Shown: one piece after another, positions 45,286 through 54,554 of the stretch
How the letters are laid out: every line of letters begins with the position of its first letter
Numbering within the stretch: position 1 is the stretch's first letter
Source: JAPOUP01 sp965203255
Lineage (GTDB): Bacteria > Pseudomonadota > Alphaproteobacteria > Rhodobacterales > Rhodobacteraceae
Direction of reading: 5' to 3'
Length of the DNA: 64,000 bases
NCBI GenBank assembly: GCA_965203255.1
Contig: OZ241882.1
Location: forward strand, 6,138,001-6,202,000
Notes under the pieces: model-generated
Seen by the model: the letters and a program-made list of their open reading frames with translations, nothing else
Database searches by the model: none
What the model was told of the DNA's origin: nothing
Made by a program: the position numbers and the translations under genes

Positions 45286-46028
45286 GTCTTGCCGGTTGCG
45301 CCGAGATCGTGCGTAAGGGCGACCCGGACAGGTTTCTGGCGGCAATGGCGACATCGACATCGGATCGGGCCGCACTCTTTCCAGTCTATGCGTTCAACGT
45401 GGAGATTGCCCGTGCCGTCTCGTTGATCCGGGAGCCAATGACGGCAAGGATCCGGCTACAATGGTGGCGGGATTCACTGGAGGAAATCGCCGGCGGCGGC
45501 GGGTTAGGGAATCATGAAGTTACCAGTGCATTGGTTCGCGTTTTGGATGCCAGGTCCTTGGATCTGCTTGATGCACTGGTTGCGGCTCATTCGTGGGACA
45601 TTGACCGCATGGCATTTGAATCCGAGGATCAGCTTTCGGAATATCTTGATCAGACCGCTGGAAACCTTGCTGTGGTCGCGGCCCGTGCGATTGGAGTCAC
45701 GGACTCCGAAGGCGCGATTCGGAATATCGCATGGGCTTCCGGTCTCGCCAACCTGTTCCTTGGTATCCCGAGACTGCATTCAATGGGATATGATCCACTA
45801 TCTGACAATTCACCGGGCGCGGTTCAAAGGCTCGCGGCGCGGGGGCTTTCGCGTTTCGCCCATGCACGCCCACCACGGCGGGCAAAACCTGCTCTTCTGG
45901 CAGCCTGGCGTGCGGGTCGGATCCTGCGGTTGGCGCAGAGTGACCCGAAACGGGTAATGATCGGCGGTCTCGGCGGATCGGAATTCCTGCGTCGGGCGAG
46001 CCTGCTCTGGCATGTCGTTGTGGAGTGA
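45282..46028 (+). CDS. Squalene/phytoene-synthase-like protein, probably NDUFAF6-type
   Basis: 248-residue all-helical protein of the squalene/phytoene synthase superfamily. LFPVYAFNVEIARAVSLIRE, RIRLQWWRDSLEEIAGGG and NLAVVAARAIGV follow the pattern, but the first aspartate-rich DxxxD motif needed for prenyl-diphosphate binding is absent (the helix reads YAFNVEIARAVSL). That resembles the respiratory complex I assembly homologue NDUFAF6 rather than a carotenoid enzyme. It overlaps the methyltransferase by four bases (ATGA). The absence of a functional prenyltransferase motif is read directly; the role is inferred. Confidence 0.75.
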   Translation: MSLAGCAEIVRKGDPDRFLAAMATSTSDRAALFPVYAFNVEIARAVSLIREPMTARIRLQWWRDSLEEIAGGGGLGNHEVTSALVRVLDARSLDLLDALVAAHSWDIDRMAFESEDQLSEYLDQTAGNLAVVAARAIGVTDSEGAIRNIAWASGLANLFLGIPRLHSMGYDPLSDNSPGAVQRLAARGLSRFAHARPPRRAKPALLAAWRAGRILRLAQSDPKRVMIGGLGGSEFLRRASLLWHVVVE

Positions 46029-46823
46029 TCCATCGGATCGGAATTCGCCGAATGGCTCCTCTGTCGACTTCGTATATCAGAGTTTCCTGACGTTTTTCCT
46101 TGGCGGGTTTCGTAAGTTCGGAGAATCGGAAATTAACGCTCTATCTCACCGCCTATCTAACATGCAGTCAATTGATCAATACCTCGGCCCCACGCTTCGA
46201 AGGGTGGGACCATAATTTCCTGGGACCATGGCGTTCCCTAATGGTTATCGTCATGCTCGAACTTTGATCGCGACTGGTCATCCTGATCTGGTTTTTCCCG
46301 ACGCTTCGAAAACACGCCGAGACACAAGGTAGGGCAATAGGTGCGCATTTGCGAGTCTAACTTCAAAGGCTGCTCACACTGACGCGCTGGAACTGCATGG
46401 CGACTCTACTGCGTGGCCCATTTGATTCATCCTGCCCCCATTCCACCCAGCCAATTCAGAACCATTTTCCTCCAGGCCGTCTCGCTTTTGCGGTGAGACG
46501 GCAAGAGCTGCCAGAATGAAATTCTCTTCTGCATATGGCCCGGCTCACAAATTTTACCGCAGAACCGGTTCAAGCGGTAGGCCTGTGCTGTGGGTTGAGT
46601 CCAAGATCTTCACTGTGATTTCGTTCGAGATAGGCTTGATACCTCGGCCATTGTCCATGGACTTCTCTTTGTGTTCCCGGCAGTGCCCAAAATGACGCCG
46701 GGTGTTACTGCCAAGGGTGTGGCAAGCTTCTTCATGGATGGTCTCGCTACGCCCGCCCAAGCAGTTGACTTTCCCGACATATCGGTCGAATTGATCGAAT
46801 TGCTGCGGCAAAGGAGCGGAGAG
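46029..46823. other. 795-base region without a gene
   Basis: AT-richer intergenic sequence between the phytoene-synthase-like gene and the monooxygenase. A short CCCAC/GTGGG hairpin occurs near 46193-46211 but lacks a T-run. The frame of the monooxygenase stays open upstream to 46671, but those residues do not fit the family. Confidence 0.4.
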
Positions 46824-48431
46824 ATGCGGCCGTCCGGGCGTGGAGAACTTGAGTCGCTCTATTTCGAGTACCCGCAATTCCCGGCACCCTCACGAAAGGG
46901 TTTGAGCGCACGCGCGAAGGTGACTGTCGTTGGCGCTGGCCCAGTGGGAATGTGCGCGGCACTCACACTCGCCAAGCGTGGCCAGAATGTAACCCTGATT
47001 GATGAGAAATCGACGTTCAATGACGGCAGCAGAGCGATCTGCGTCGCGCGCTCGTCACTCGCCCTGTTTCAGATGTTGGGTGTGGAGCGGCCGTTTTTGG
47101 ACAACGCACTGCCCTGGCTCTCTGGCCGCTCCTTCTTCCGCGGCAAGGAGATACTTGAATTCCATATGCCGGACACGGCCGACGAGAAATTCCGGCCGAT
47201 GTACAACATTCAGCAACAGTTCATTGAGCGGTTCCTCTACGAGGGTATCGCGAACGAACCGTTGATCGACATGCGGTGGTGCACCAAATGTGTCGGTTTG
47301 GATGATGGAGGGGAGGGCGTCGTTCTGACCCTAAGTGATCCAGAAGGGACGTATCGGCTGGAGTCGGATTGGGTGATTGCGGCGGATGGAGCGCGGTCGC
47401 CGGTCCGGAAAATGCGTGGCCTGCGCCTCAAGGGGGAGAATTTCGAAGGTCGGTATGTCATCGCCGACATTCGGATGGAGAATCCCGTGAAAGTTGAGCG
47501 ATTCGCCTTGTTCGATCCCGACTGTCGCCCCGGAGCCACGGTTCTGGTTCATCAACAGCCCAGCAATATCTGGCGAATCGACTATCAACTAAGGGACGGC
47601 GAGAACGAGGAGAAGGAACTGAAGGAGTCCTCCATCCGCGAGAATGTAAGCCAGGTACTGGACGAGTGCGGGTACGACAGGCCGTGGGACCTGGAGTGGT
47701 GGTCTATTTATTCGGCGAACACCTTGGCACTCGACGATTATCGTGACGGATGTGTGTTCTTTGCTGGCGACAGTGCGCATATTGTGCCGATTTTCGGGGT
47801 GCGCGGATTCAACAATGGTGTGCTGGACGCGCATAACCTTGGATGGAAGCTGGGGTTTGTTCTGAACGGACAGGCCGATGCTGCGTTGTTGGATAGCTAT
47901 TCGCCAGAGCGGCGGGGTGCGACGCTGGATGTGTTCGAAAAGTCCTCGAAGTCAACGCAGTTCATGACCCCTCGGACGAATGGGTACCGCGTAATGCGGG
48001 ATGCGGCGCTGAGCCTTGCGCTGGATCATCCATTCGCCGGACAATTTGCGAATCCGCGCAATATGACTCCCTACAGCTATACCGACAGCCCGTTAACTCG
48101 AAACGATCAGGATCTCGAATGGGCTGGCGCACCGTCTTCGGGAGCGTTCGCCCCAAACGTGAAGCTCGAAGACGGTTTTCTGCTTGATCTTTGCGGGCCG
48201 AATTTCACAGTGTTGGCCTTCGGAAATGTGCCCGGCCTTCACGATCTCTCAAGTGACCTCACGACGTGCGTGGCGCTTGCCGGGGAAGGCCCTGTGGCCC
48301 GTGCCTACGGTGCGCGGGATTGCGATGCGGTGCTGTTGCGCCCTGACCAGTTCATTGCTGCGCGGTGGCACAATGCACATGGTGCGGAGATTTCTCGTGA
48401 AATCAATGCGATACTAAGCGGAGGGCGCTAG
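46824..48431 (+). CDS. FAD-dependent aromatic monooxygenase (group A hydroxylase)
   Basis: 535-residue flavoprotein of the PHBH/MhpA type, using NAD(P)H and O2 to hydroxylate an aromatic ring. VTVVGAGPVGMCAALTLAKR is the Rossmann FAD motif, DWVIAADGARSPVRKMRGL is the DG motif, and CVFFAGDSAHIVPIFGVRG with GFNNGVLDAHNLGWKL is the GD motif. A C-terminal thioredoxin-like domain is present (PNFTVLAFG). The ATG at 46824 has GGAG upstream and gives a typical N-terminus (YFEYPQFPAP). Followed after 2 bases by a DUF2783 gene, a common pair. It is probably part of an aromatic acid pathway with the SDR and crotonase genes downstream. Confidence 0.87.
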   Translation: MRPSGRGELESLYFEYPQFPAPSRKGLSARAKVTVVGAGPVGMCAALTLAKRGQNVTLIDEKSTFNDGSRAICVARSSLALFQMLGVERPFLDNALPWLSGRSFFRGKEILEFHMPDTADEKFRPMYNIQQQFIERFLYEGIANEPLIDMRWCTKCVGLDDGGEGVVLTLSDPEGTYRLESDWVIAADGARSPVRKMRGLRLKGENFEGRYVIADIRMENPVKVERFALFDPDCRPGATVLVHQQPSNIWRIDYQLRDGENEEKELKESSIRENVSQVLDECGYDRPWDLEWWSIYSANTLALDDYRDGCVFFAGDSAHIVPIFGVRGFNNGVLDAHNLGWKLGFVLNGQADAALLDSYSPERRGATLDVFEKSSKSTQFMTPRTNGYRVMRDAALSLALDHPFAGQFANPRNMTPYSYTDSPLTRNDQDLEWAGAPSSGAFAPNVKLEDGFLLDLCGPNFTVLAFGNVPGLHDLSSDLTTCVALAGEGPVARAYGARDCDAVLLRPDQFIAARWHNAHGAEISREINAILSGGR

Positions 48432-48433
48432 AT

Positions 48434-48643
48434 ATGGGGCAAGCCACGCTCGAAGATGTCTATTCCGCTCTAGCCGAAGGAATGGATCGCCACGGTCCAG
48501 AGAAATCCGAGATGTTCATTGCCAAGGTTGCATTGCTCCTTGCCAATGAGATTGGATCACCCCAACGGTGCCTCGATCTCATTTCAGAAGCCGAATCGAA
48601 CATGGACCGCATGCGTATGGCAGCCGTCCCGGAGGACACATGA
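48434..48643 (+). CDS. DUF2783 protein
   Basis: 69-residue protein with the DUF2783 pattern: LEDVYSALAEGMDRHGPEKS and FIAKVALLLANEIGSPQR. Proteins of this family are regularly encoded directly after FAD-dependent aromatic hydroxylases and may be small subunits or chaperones of them; function is unproven. The start is 2 bases after the monooxygenase stop, so the two are translated together. Confidence 0.8.
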   Translation: MGQATLEDVYSALAEGMDRHGPEKSEMFIAKVALLLANEIGSPQRCLDLISEAESNMDRMRMAAVPEDT

Positions 48644-48751
48644 CCTCTGATGCTGCGCTCGCTCCATCTATGATGTCCAACCATCTCCGGCGGGACCTTT
48701 TGTGTTGTTCCGGACATGCTAACCAGTCGATTGTTGAAAACAAAAGATTCG

Positions 48752-49684
48752 ACTGCCGGCGCGTTCGGCACAGGACTGATCGCTTGGTTTGCAGGGGGAT
48801 CAACCCGCGCTTCGCCCCCAAAGAGTTTCTTCGTGACGTCCTGAGCCTCGGCAATGATCTTCGTCGTCGTTCTGGGCGCGGCATTCTACAATGGCTTGCT
48901 CGCGCTCATGCCTCTACCTCAGCAGACTGCGGATTGGATCGCCGCCTCGGCGCCAAGTCCTTGTGCCGATCTTGTCTTGATCCTTGTCCTTTACCTCCTG
49001 CTTGGTTGCCTGATGGATAGCCTCAGCATGATCATCCTGACCATTCCGATCTTCTGGCAATCATGCTTGAACTGGATTCTGGTCTCGTTTCGATGGTCGA
49101 ATTGCAGTCCGCCAGGTTAAACGATCTTGCCTCAGGAGGAACTAAAGTCCCAGCGGCAGTTCTTGCGGAGGCACAGTGGCTCTTCGCCAGCGGGGGTGTA
49201 GCCCAAACAGGGTGATGACTTTGATTCGGATCTGCCGGTCTGACGCCTCCGCGTGTCAGGGAATGACAGGGGAACCAACCGACGGTGCGCTTTCACGCAA
49301 CGGGGGATGGAGCGCGGATAGCGATGCGCGATGGACGTATTCACAAACATCAACCAGATTGGCTTACACCCCGCCAGCAGCCCCAAGTTGACATGCGAGA
49401 TGATGCGGGAACTCGGACTTCGGAGGGTAAGTCAAGGAGCGCTCCATCGGATCAATGTCGAACACACCGCGATCTGGTTCGGCATTCTCGTCCTCATTGT
49501 CATCAGGTTGGGCCTCATGACGCAGCCCGTGGTGATGAACCCATTTGTCATAAACGCCATGGAACGATAGACACTCATGGTCGAGACCTACAGGTCAGTG
49601 ATGTAATTCGTGGCGTCCGACCTCATCCGCGTCGCTGTCCTCGTCGTTTTCCCGGTCATCACGCTGGTCGTTCTGCCTTGGTAG
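48752..49684 (+). pseudogene. TRAP transporter large permease (DctM) remnant
   Basis: Scattered in-frame pieces of the C-terminal half of a TRAP DctM subunit: GAFGTGLIAWF, AMIFVVVLGAAFYNGLLALM, LILVLYLLLGCLMDSLSMII, LTIPIF, then after about 400 unrecognised bases TAIWFGILVLIVIRLGLMTQ and VNPFVINAM-like VVMNPFVINAM. After a stop at about 49568 come VETYRSVM, another stop, and FVASDLIRVAVLVVFPVITL to the final TAG at 49682-49684. The N-terminal half and the partner subunits are missing. It marks where an aromatic-acid or similar importer once stood, between the monooxygenase and SDR genes. Confidence 0.7.
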
Positions 49685-49743
49685 GGCGGTAAAGGATGCG
49701 GGCACACAGTGCACAGGAAGCCGGTCAAAGGAGATAGGAATTC

Positions 49744-50508
49744 ATGCAGATCGACGGTCAGGTTGCTCTTGTCACAGGAGGCGGCAGCGGTCTCGGAGAG
49801 GCCACCGCGAGATTTCTCGCCGCCAGCGGCGCGGATGTGGCTATCCTCGACAAGGATGGAGACAGAGCCGCAAGAGTTGCAGCCGAGATCGGCGGACATT
49901 CCCAATTGTGCGACGTTTCTGAAGCCGAAGCAGTGGCGGCCGCAGTGTCTTCCGCCGCGGCACGATTTGGTCAGCGACCTCGGATTGTGGTCAACTGCGC
50001 CGGGATCGGGGTTGCGGCACGTATTGTCGGCCGAGAGGGCAAGGTGTCGATCCCGCTCTTTCGCCGGGTCATGGAGGTCAATCTATTCGGCACATACAAC
50101 GTCATGACCCATGCCGCGCAGGCTCTGATGGATGCGCCAATTCTCGAGAACGGGGAGCGAGGCATAGTCATCAACACCTCTTCAGCGGCCTATGAAGACG
50201 GACAGATCGGGCAGTCTGCCTATGCGGCTTCCAAAGGGGCCATCGCTTCGATGTGTCTGCCTGCTGCCCGTGAACTCGCCGCGCAGGGAATCCGTGTGGT
50301 TGCGATCGCACCAGGGCTGTTCCATACGCCAATGATGGAAGGCTTGCCTGCAGAAACTGTGGCGGGAATTGTGGAGAACATTCCCTTCCCGGCACGTCTG
50401 GGCGAGCCCCGGGAATTTGCGGAGCTTGTCGGTGGCATTGTCGAAAACCCTTATCTGAACGGGACTGTGATACGTTTGGATGGCGCAGCCCGCCTGCCAC
50501 CGAGATGA
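49744..50508 (+). CDS. Short-chain dehydrogenase/reductase
   Basis: 254-residue SDR with NAD-binding ALVTGGGSGLGEATARFLAA, the NAG-type motif VVNCAGIG, catalytic Ser in IVINTSSAAYEDGQIGQSAY and YAASKGA (Tyr and Lys), and PG motif AIAPGLFHTPMM. The profile resembles 3-hydroxyacyl-CoA dehydrogenases of the HSD17B10 type (2-methyl-3-hydroxybutyryl-CoA or 3-hydroxyacyl-CoA oxidation). GGAGATAG lies upstream. The enoyl-CoA hydratase follows after 4 bases, so they likely act in sequence. Confidence 0.88.
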   Translation: MQIDGQVALVTGGGSGLGEATARFLAASGADVAILDKDGDRAARVAAEIGGHSQLCDVSEAEAVAAAVSSAAARFGQRPRIVVNCAGIGVAARIVGREGKVSIPLFRRVMEVNLFGTYNVMTHAAQALMDAPILENGERGIVINTSSAAYEDGQIGQSAYAASKGAIASMCLPAARELAAQGIRVVAIAPGLFHTPMMEGLPAETVAGIVENIPFPARLGEPREFAELVGGIVENPYLNGTVIRLDGAARLPPR

Positions 50509-50512
50509 TCCC

Positions 50513-51274
50513 ATGAGCCTGATCAAGATCAAGACAGAGGGTGCGATTTCCGAGGTGACGATGAATCGTCCCGATAAGCGCAATGCGATGTCGGATCCCT
50601 TCATTGAGGAGTTGGAAGCGGCTTTCGCTGGTCTGCCAAAATCTGTGCGTGTCGTGATCTTGACTGGGGCGGGCGGGCACTTTTGCGCTGGTCTTGACCT
50701 GGCTGAACATGTCGAGCGCAGTTCGGAGGAAGGCATTTATCACTCGCGCAGATGGCACCGGATTCTGGATCTGATCCAATACGGTGGTCGTCCAGTGGTC
50801 AGTGCCATGTTCGGTGCAGTGATCGGTGGAGGATTGGAGATTGCTGCCGCGACCCATGTGCGCATTTCCGAACCCTCGACGATCTTTCAGCTACCCGAAG
50901 GTCGACGCGGAATATTCGTCGGCGGCGGGGCTACAGTGCGTGTCGGGCGCATTCTTGGGGCAGATCGGATGACCGAGATGATGCTGACAGGCCGCAAGTA
51001 CAATTCTGAGGATGGTGTGCGCCTAGGGCTTTCCCATTATGCGGTTGGTTCGGGTGAGGCATTGCGGTTTGCGCATGAGCTTGCCGAAAAGGTGGCCCGC
51101 AACGCGCCCTTATCGAATTACTTCATGATCCAGGCCATCGCGCGGATCGAGGATATGTCGAAGGCGGATGGACTCTTCACCGAGAGTCTGGCGGCCGCGC
51201 TAAGCCAGACGACGCCTGATGCCGAAGAGGGGCTTCGTGCCTTCCTCGAGAAGCGCGCACCGAACTTTCGCTGA
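50513..51274 (+). CDS. Enoyl-CoA hydratase/isomerase (crotonase family)
   Basis: 253-residue crotonase-fold enzyme acting on a CoA thioester. The oxyanion-hole segments are present: ILTGAGGHFCAGLDLAEHVE (first) and AVIGGGLEIAAATHVRIS (second). The position normally holding the catalytic Glu in hydratases lies in ATIFQLPEGRRGIFVGGG. The start MSLIKIKTEG at 50513 is 4 bases after the SDR stop. Substrate is likely an aromatic or branched acyl-CoA given the neighbouring monooxygenase. Confidence 0.88.
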   Translation: MSLIKIKTEGAISEVTMNRPDKRNAMSDPFIEELEAAFAGLPKSVRVVILTGAGGHFCAGLDLAEHVERSSEEGIYHSRRWHRILDLIQYGGRPVVSAMFGAVIGGGLEIAAATHVRISEPSTIFQLPEGRRGIFVGGGATVRVGRILGADRMTEMMLTGRKYNSEDGVRLGLSHYAVGSGEALRFAHELAEKVARNAPLSNYFMIQAIARIEDMSKADGLFTESLAAALSQTTPDAEEGLRAFLEKRAPNFR

Positions 51275-51609
51275 CATGGAATGCGGAAACTATGCTCCTC
51301 GCACAACTCTTGGTGCCCGCGGCACCGTCGCTATCAAGGACACGTCATAGCCGCATGGCCTGGCCCTCAGCATAGGACAGATTCTGAGCGCACTATAAGC
51401 AACCTGCGCCCCGCTTTGTCGTCCCAGCTATTGCGGAAAGGGCTTCAAGGGTGGCTCTTGGCGCCAAAGAGGGGCTATATTCCATAGGGGACACAAGTGT
51501 TCAGTTTCTGATCGCAGCAATGTGCGACCCCATCATCGGACCTAGGCGGTTCCGATGTCATCCCCTAGCTACGCCCTCCTTATCGTCAAGGATCCGCCCG
51601 GGCGGGGAA

Positions 51610-51645
51610 AATGGCCGGTGTTGCACTTCGGACTGGAAGTGGGGA
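51610..51645. repeat. Solo right end of the IS30-family element
   Basis: ATGGCCGGTGTTGCACTTCG followed by GACTGGAAGTGGGGA matches the right end at 63813-63845 and the copy at 3592-3627. No left end or transposase is attached. Confidence 0.65.
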
Positions 51646-52007
51646 GGTGAAACTTTCGCTTGAGAGAATATGGCGCACCAAGGTGGAAAGACACTGGCCG
51701 AAGAGCTTCTCGGATCCTTGGATATCAATGGGTTACAAAGAGCTTGATGGGACAAGGTGAACTGTCGCTACTGCCGGATAGAGCCAGGCATCAATTGGAC
51801 CGCAACAGTCTGGGCAACGACAGTATCCTCCCGCCGGGTATCAGAACGCAATGAGGGTCCGCGCCCTGAAGCTTCTGAGGTTGTGATTGTGTAGACGCTG
51901 GACAGTGTGGTCAGCGACATGGCCAATTTGGCGCAACAGTTCGGCCCGCCGCAGTATCCCGCAAATGAACTGTTGTGCTGGATTCGCATTTGATTTCCCC
52001 AAATTGA

Positions 52008-52036
52008 TTGACCATCATACGAATCGTTATTTATTC
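52008..52036 (+). promoter_or_regulatory. Putative promoter of the ROK-led operon
   Basis: TTGACC (52008-52013) is followed after 17 bases by TTATTC (52031-52036). The region is the AT-richest around and lies 29-57 bases upstream of the ROK start. Short TTCG/CGAA repeats nearby could be the operator. Weak evidence. Confidence 0.3.
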
Positions 52037-52064
52037 GGTAAGCGAACGAACTAAAGAGAAGTCT

Positions 52065-53279
52065 ATGGCCAACCACACGACGATCTCAAGGCGCATGTCC
52101 CAGAGCGCTGTCATTCAGGCGATCGCCAGCTTTGGGCCTGTCTCACGCGCAGGCGTTTCGAAGATCTCTGGCCTTTCAAAGCAGACAGTCTCCGAAATCG
52201 TTGCAAATCTTGAATCGGAGGGCTGGGTGCGTACAGTCGGACAGACCACGGGTCACGTGGGGAGGCGGGCGGTGGTCTATGAGATTTCGCCGTTGGCTGC
52301 GACGATTGCCAGCGTCGATCTTGGTGGCACCAAGGTTCGGGTCGCGCTTTGCGATCTGACCGGCAATGTGCTTGCTGAGCGCGTCGAACCTACCGAGTGC
52401 GCGGGTGGCATCAATGTCGTCGAGCAGATCACCCGCATGGTCCGCCAGACCGCATCGAACCAAACGGCCACTTTTGGCGATCTGCATATCGCCGTGGTCG
52501 GTGTACCCGGCGTTCCCGATCCCAGGAGCGGCGCCATCCTGCTGGCTCCTAACATTGCGGGGATCGACGAGATTGATCTCGCCGGTTCGCTCAAGGAGCG
52601 TTTGGGTTTCGAGGTGTTTGTTGAGAACGACGTCAACCTTGCGGCGATCGGAGAGCATTGGCTTGGAAGCCGTGGCGAGGACGACAACCTTGCATTCATA
52701 TCGGTTGGAACAGGGATCGGGGCTGGAATCGTCGTTGGTGGGAATCTCCTGCGTGGCAGTTTCGGTGCGGCCGGAGAGATCGGATTCCTTCCGTTTGGCG
52801 CAGATCCGTTCGAGGCCGAGAGCCTGAAGGTCGGTGCGTTGGAGCGGGTGGCTGCGACGAGCGCGATCATTGATCTCTACCATGCTCTCTCGGGTCGAAC
52901 GGCAGAGGTGCCTGGTGTCTTCGACGCTGCGAGTGACGGAGACACTGCCGCGATCAGGACACTCGACGAGGTCGCGAGACAGGTCGCGCGGGCTGCGACA
53001 GCCATCGTCGCGGTTGTGGACCCGTCCGTGGTTGTTATCGGTGGCTCGATTGGATCGCGTGACGAGATTCTCGACCGCATCATCCGGTTCGTATCGGATA
53101 GCAGTCCGCGAAAGGTCAGAATTGGGAAGTCAAGACTTGGCGATCAGGCCACGCTTGCAGGTGGTGCATCGGTTGCGCTGTCGCATCTGCACATCTCAAT
53201 CTTTGCACAGGGGCAGAAGGGTGCGGAAATCGTCGTTCCGCCTCCTGCCATCGAGAACTTCAAGGCGGTTGCGACATGA
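52065..53279 (+). CDS. ROK-family transcriptional repressor
   Basis: 404-residue protein with an N-terminal winged helix-turn-helix (residues 15-75: FGPVSRAGVSKISGLSKQTV) and a ROK sugar-kinase-like domain: IASVDLGGTKVRVALCDLTG (phosphate-binding), VVGVPGVPDPRSG, FVENDVNLAAIGEHWLG and VGTGIGAGIVVGGNLLRGSF with GEIGFLPFG. The zinc-binding CxCGxxGC motif of many ROK proteins is not seen. ROK regulators (NagC, XylR, Mlc) bind sugars or sugar phosphates as inducers. It is the first gene of a seven-gene operon and overlaps the M20 gene by four bases, so it most likely controls its own operon in response to the transported compound. Confidence 0.87.
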   Translation: MANHTTISRRMSQSAVIQAIASFGPVSRAGVSKISGLSKQTVSEIVANLESEGWVRTVGQTTGHVGRRAVVYEISPLAATIASVDLGGTKVRVALCDLTGNVLAERVEPTECAGGINVVEQITRMVRQTASNQTATFGDLHIAVVGVPGVPDPRSGAILLAPNIAGIDEIDLAGSLKERLGFEVFVENDVNLAAIGEHWLGSRGEDDNLAFISVGTGIGAGIVVGGNLLRGSFGAAGEIGFLPFGADPFEAESLKVGALERVAATSAIIDLYHALSGRTAEVPGVFDAASDGDTAAIRTLDEVARQVARAATAIVAVVDPSVVVIGGSIGSRDEILDRIIRFVSDSSPRKVRIGKSRLGDQATLAGGASVALSHLHISIFAQGQKGAEIVVPPPAIENFKAVAT

Positions 53280-54526
53280 ACACCGCCGAACTGAACGCGA
53301 CGCTCGCGGAAGCCCAGGATGCGAAGGCCGATATCAGATTGCTTCGCGATGCCATCGCTATCGAAAGCGTGACAGGAAACGAGACGCCTTTCGCCCATTT
53401 CCTTGAAAGCAGGCTAAGGGAACTCGGCCTTGATACGGGGCGCAGTGAATTCCTTGAAGGACGCGAAAACGTCTGGGGCGCGAGCCGTCCCGGCTCCCTG
53501 GGTTCAAATCTGATGATCGTGGGCCACACGGACGTGGTCCACACGCGGGGTTGGCAGGAATATTGGGGAAACGACCCTCGCTCCGACCCGTTCGCGGGCA
53601 TCGAGAAGGATGGCCAGATCTGGGGACGGGGGGCTTGCGATCTGAAGGGAGGTATCTGCGCTGCCATAGCTGGGCTCCGATTGCTGCAGAGGACCGGGCA
53701 TGAACTTAAAGGCGGCATCACGCTCGCGTTCGTTGGCGACGAGGAAAGCGGTGAGCCCGGAACCGGCGTCAGCGCAGGTGTCAAGGATCTCGTCAGGCAC
53801 ATCGGGTCCGACATCGTTTCGCCCGACTTCGCTGTCTATGTCGAACCGACCAGCCTTGATGTCTACACCGCCCAGATCGGTTTCTTCATTGCCGAGGTGA
53901 CTGTCAGGGGGAAGACCGCTTATTTCGGCACACCGCAAAATGGTGTCGACGCGCTGAAGGCAACGCACGAAATACTGTCGCGGATCTGGGAGCATGGGGT
54001 CGAATTGGCCAAGGGGCCGTCGCATGACCTTGTTGGAACTTCGTCAATCCTCGTGACCGGCATCGAGGGCGGCGGCTTCATTGCCGTTCCAGGTGAATGC
54101 AGGCTTACGCTTATCCGCAAGCTACGCCCTGGCGAAGACCTGACGCTGGCCGTTGCCGATTTCGAGGATGCGGTGGCGCGCTCCGATCTGGCCGAAGGGG
54201 TTTCAGTCTTCATCGACTATCCGGCAGGGCGTGACAACAACTTGGGCGGATCACCTGCGGAGATCTCCCGGGACACGCCCGCTGTCCATCTATTGCAGGA
54301 CTGTGTCAGGCAGACGCGCCCGGATGCCGGAAGGATTGGTGGGGCACCCTACTGGTCGGAAACGACTTTCCTGATTAACGAAATCGGCTGTCCAGCCGTC
54401 TATTGCGCTCCGGGTGACATTTCCGTGGCCCATACCTTTGAGGAGCGTATCGAGATCGAGGAATACCTCGCCGCAGTTCGGGCCTATGCCCTGCTTGCGG
54501 CTGGCTTCTGCGGTCTCTTCGAGTGA
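53276..54526 (+). CDS. M20-family metallo-amidohydrolase (ArgE/DapE-like)
   Basis: 416-residue dinuclear zinc hydrolase of the M20 family, which cleaves amide bonds (N-acyl amino acids, succinyl-diaminopimelate). Metal and catalytic residues: His and Asp in MIVGHTDVVHTRGW, Asp in WGRGACDLKGGICA, the Glu pair in FVGDEESGEPGTG, and a late His in ISVAHTFEERIEIEEY. The dimerisation domain sits between (about 180-300: VRGKTAYFGTPQNGVDALKA). In an operon with importer, PLP enzyme and SIS protein it probably removes an acyl or aminoacyl group from the imported compound. It overlaps the regulator by four bases (ATGA). Confidence 0.88.
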   Translation: MNTAELNATLAEAQDAKADIRLLRDAIAIESVTGNETPFAHFLESRLRELGLDTGRSEFLEGRENVWGASRPGSLGSNLMIVGHTDVVHTRGWQEYWGNDPRSDPFAGIEKDGQIWGRGACDLKGGICAAIAGLRLLQRTGHELKGGITLAFVGDEESGEPGTGVSAGVKDLVRHIGSDIVSPDFAVYVEPTSLDVYTAQIGFFIAEVTVRGKTAYFGTPQNGVDALKATHEILSRIWEHGVELAKGPSHDLVGTSSILVTGIEGGGFIAVPGECRLTLIRKLRPGEDLTLAVADFEDAVARSDLAEGVSVFIDYPAGRDNNLGGSPAEISRDTPAVHLLQDCVRQTRPDAGRIGGAPYWSETTFLINEIGCPAVYCAPGDISVAHTFEERIEIEEYLAAVRAYALLAAGFCGLFE

Positions 54527-54554
54527 AACCCTTTGCCAACCTGAGGAGGATACC

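Larger units (their letters stand above)
51275..52064. other. 790-base region with an IS30 scrap and the ROK promoter
   Basis: No gene was found. It includes the solo IS30 end at 51610-51645 and, at its right edge, the probable promoter at 52008-52036. Short frames near 51451-51854 show no domain. Confidence 0.4.
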
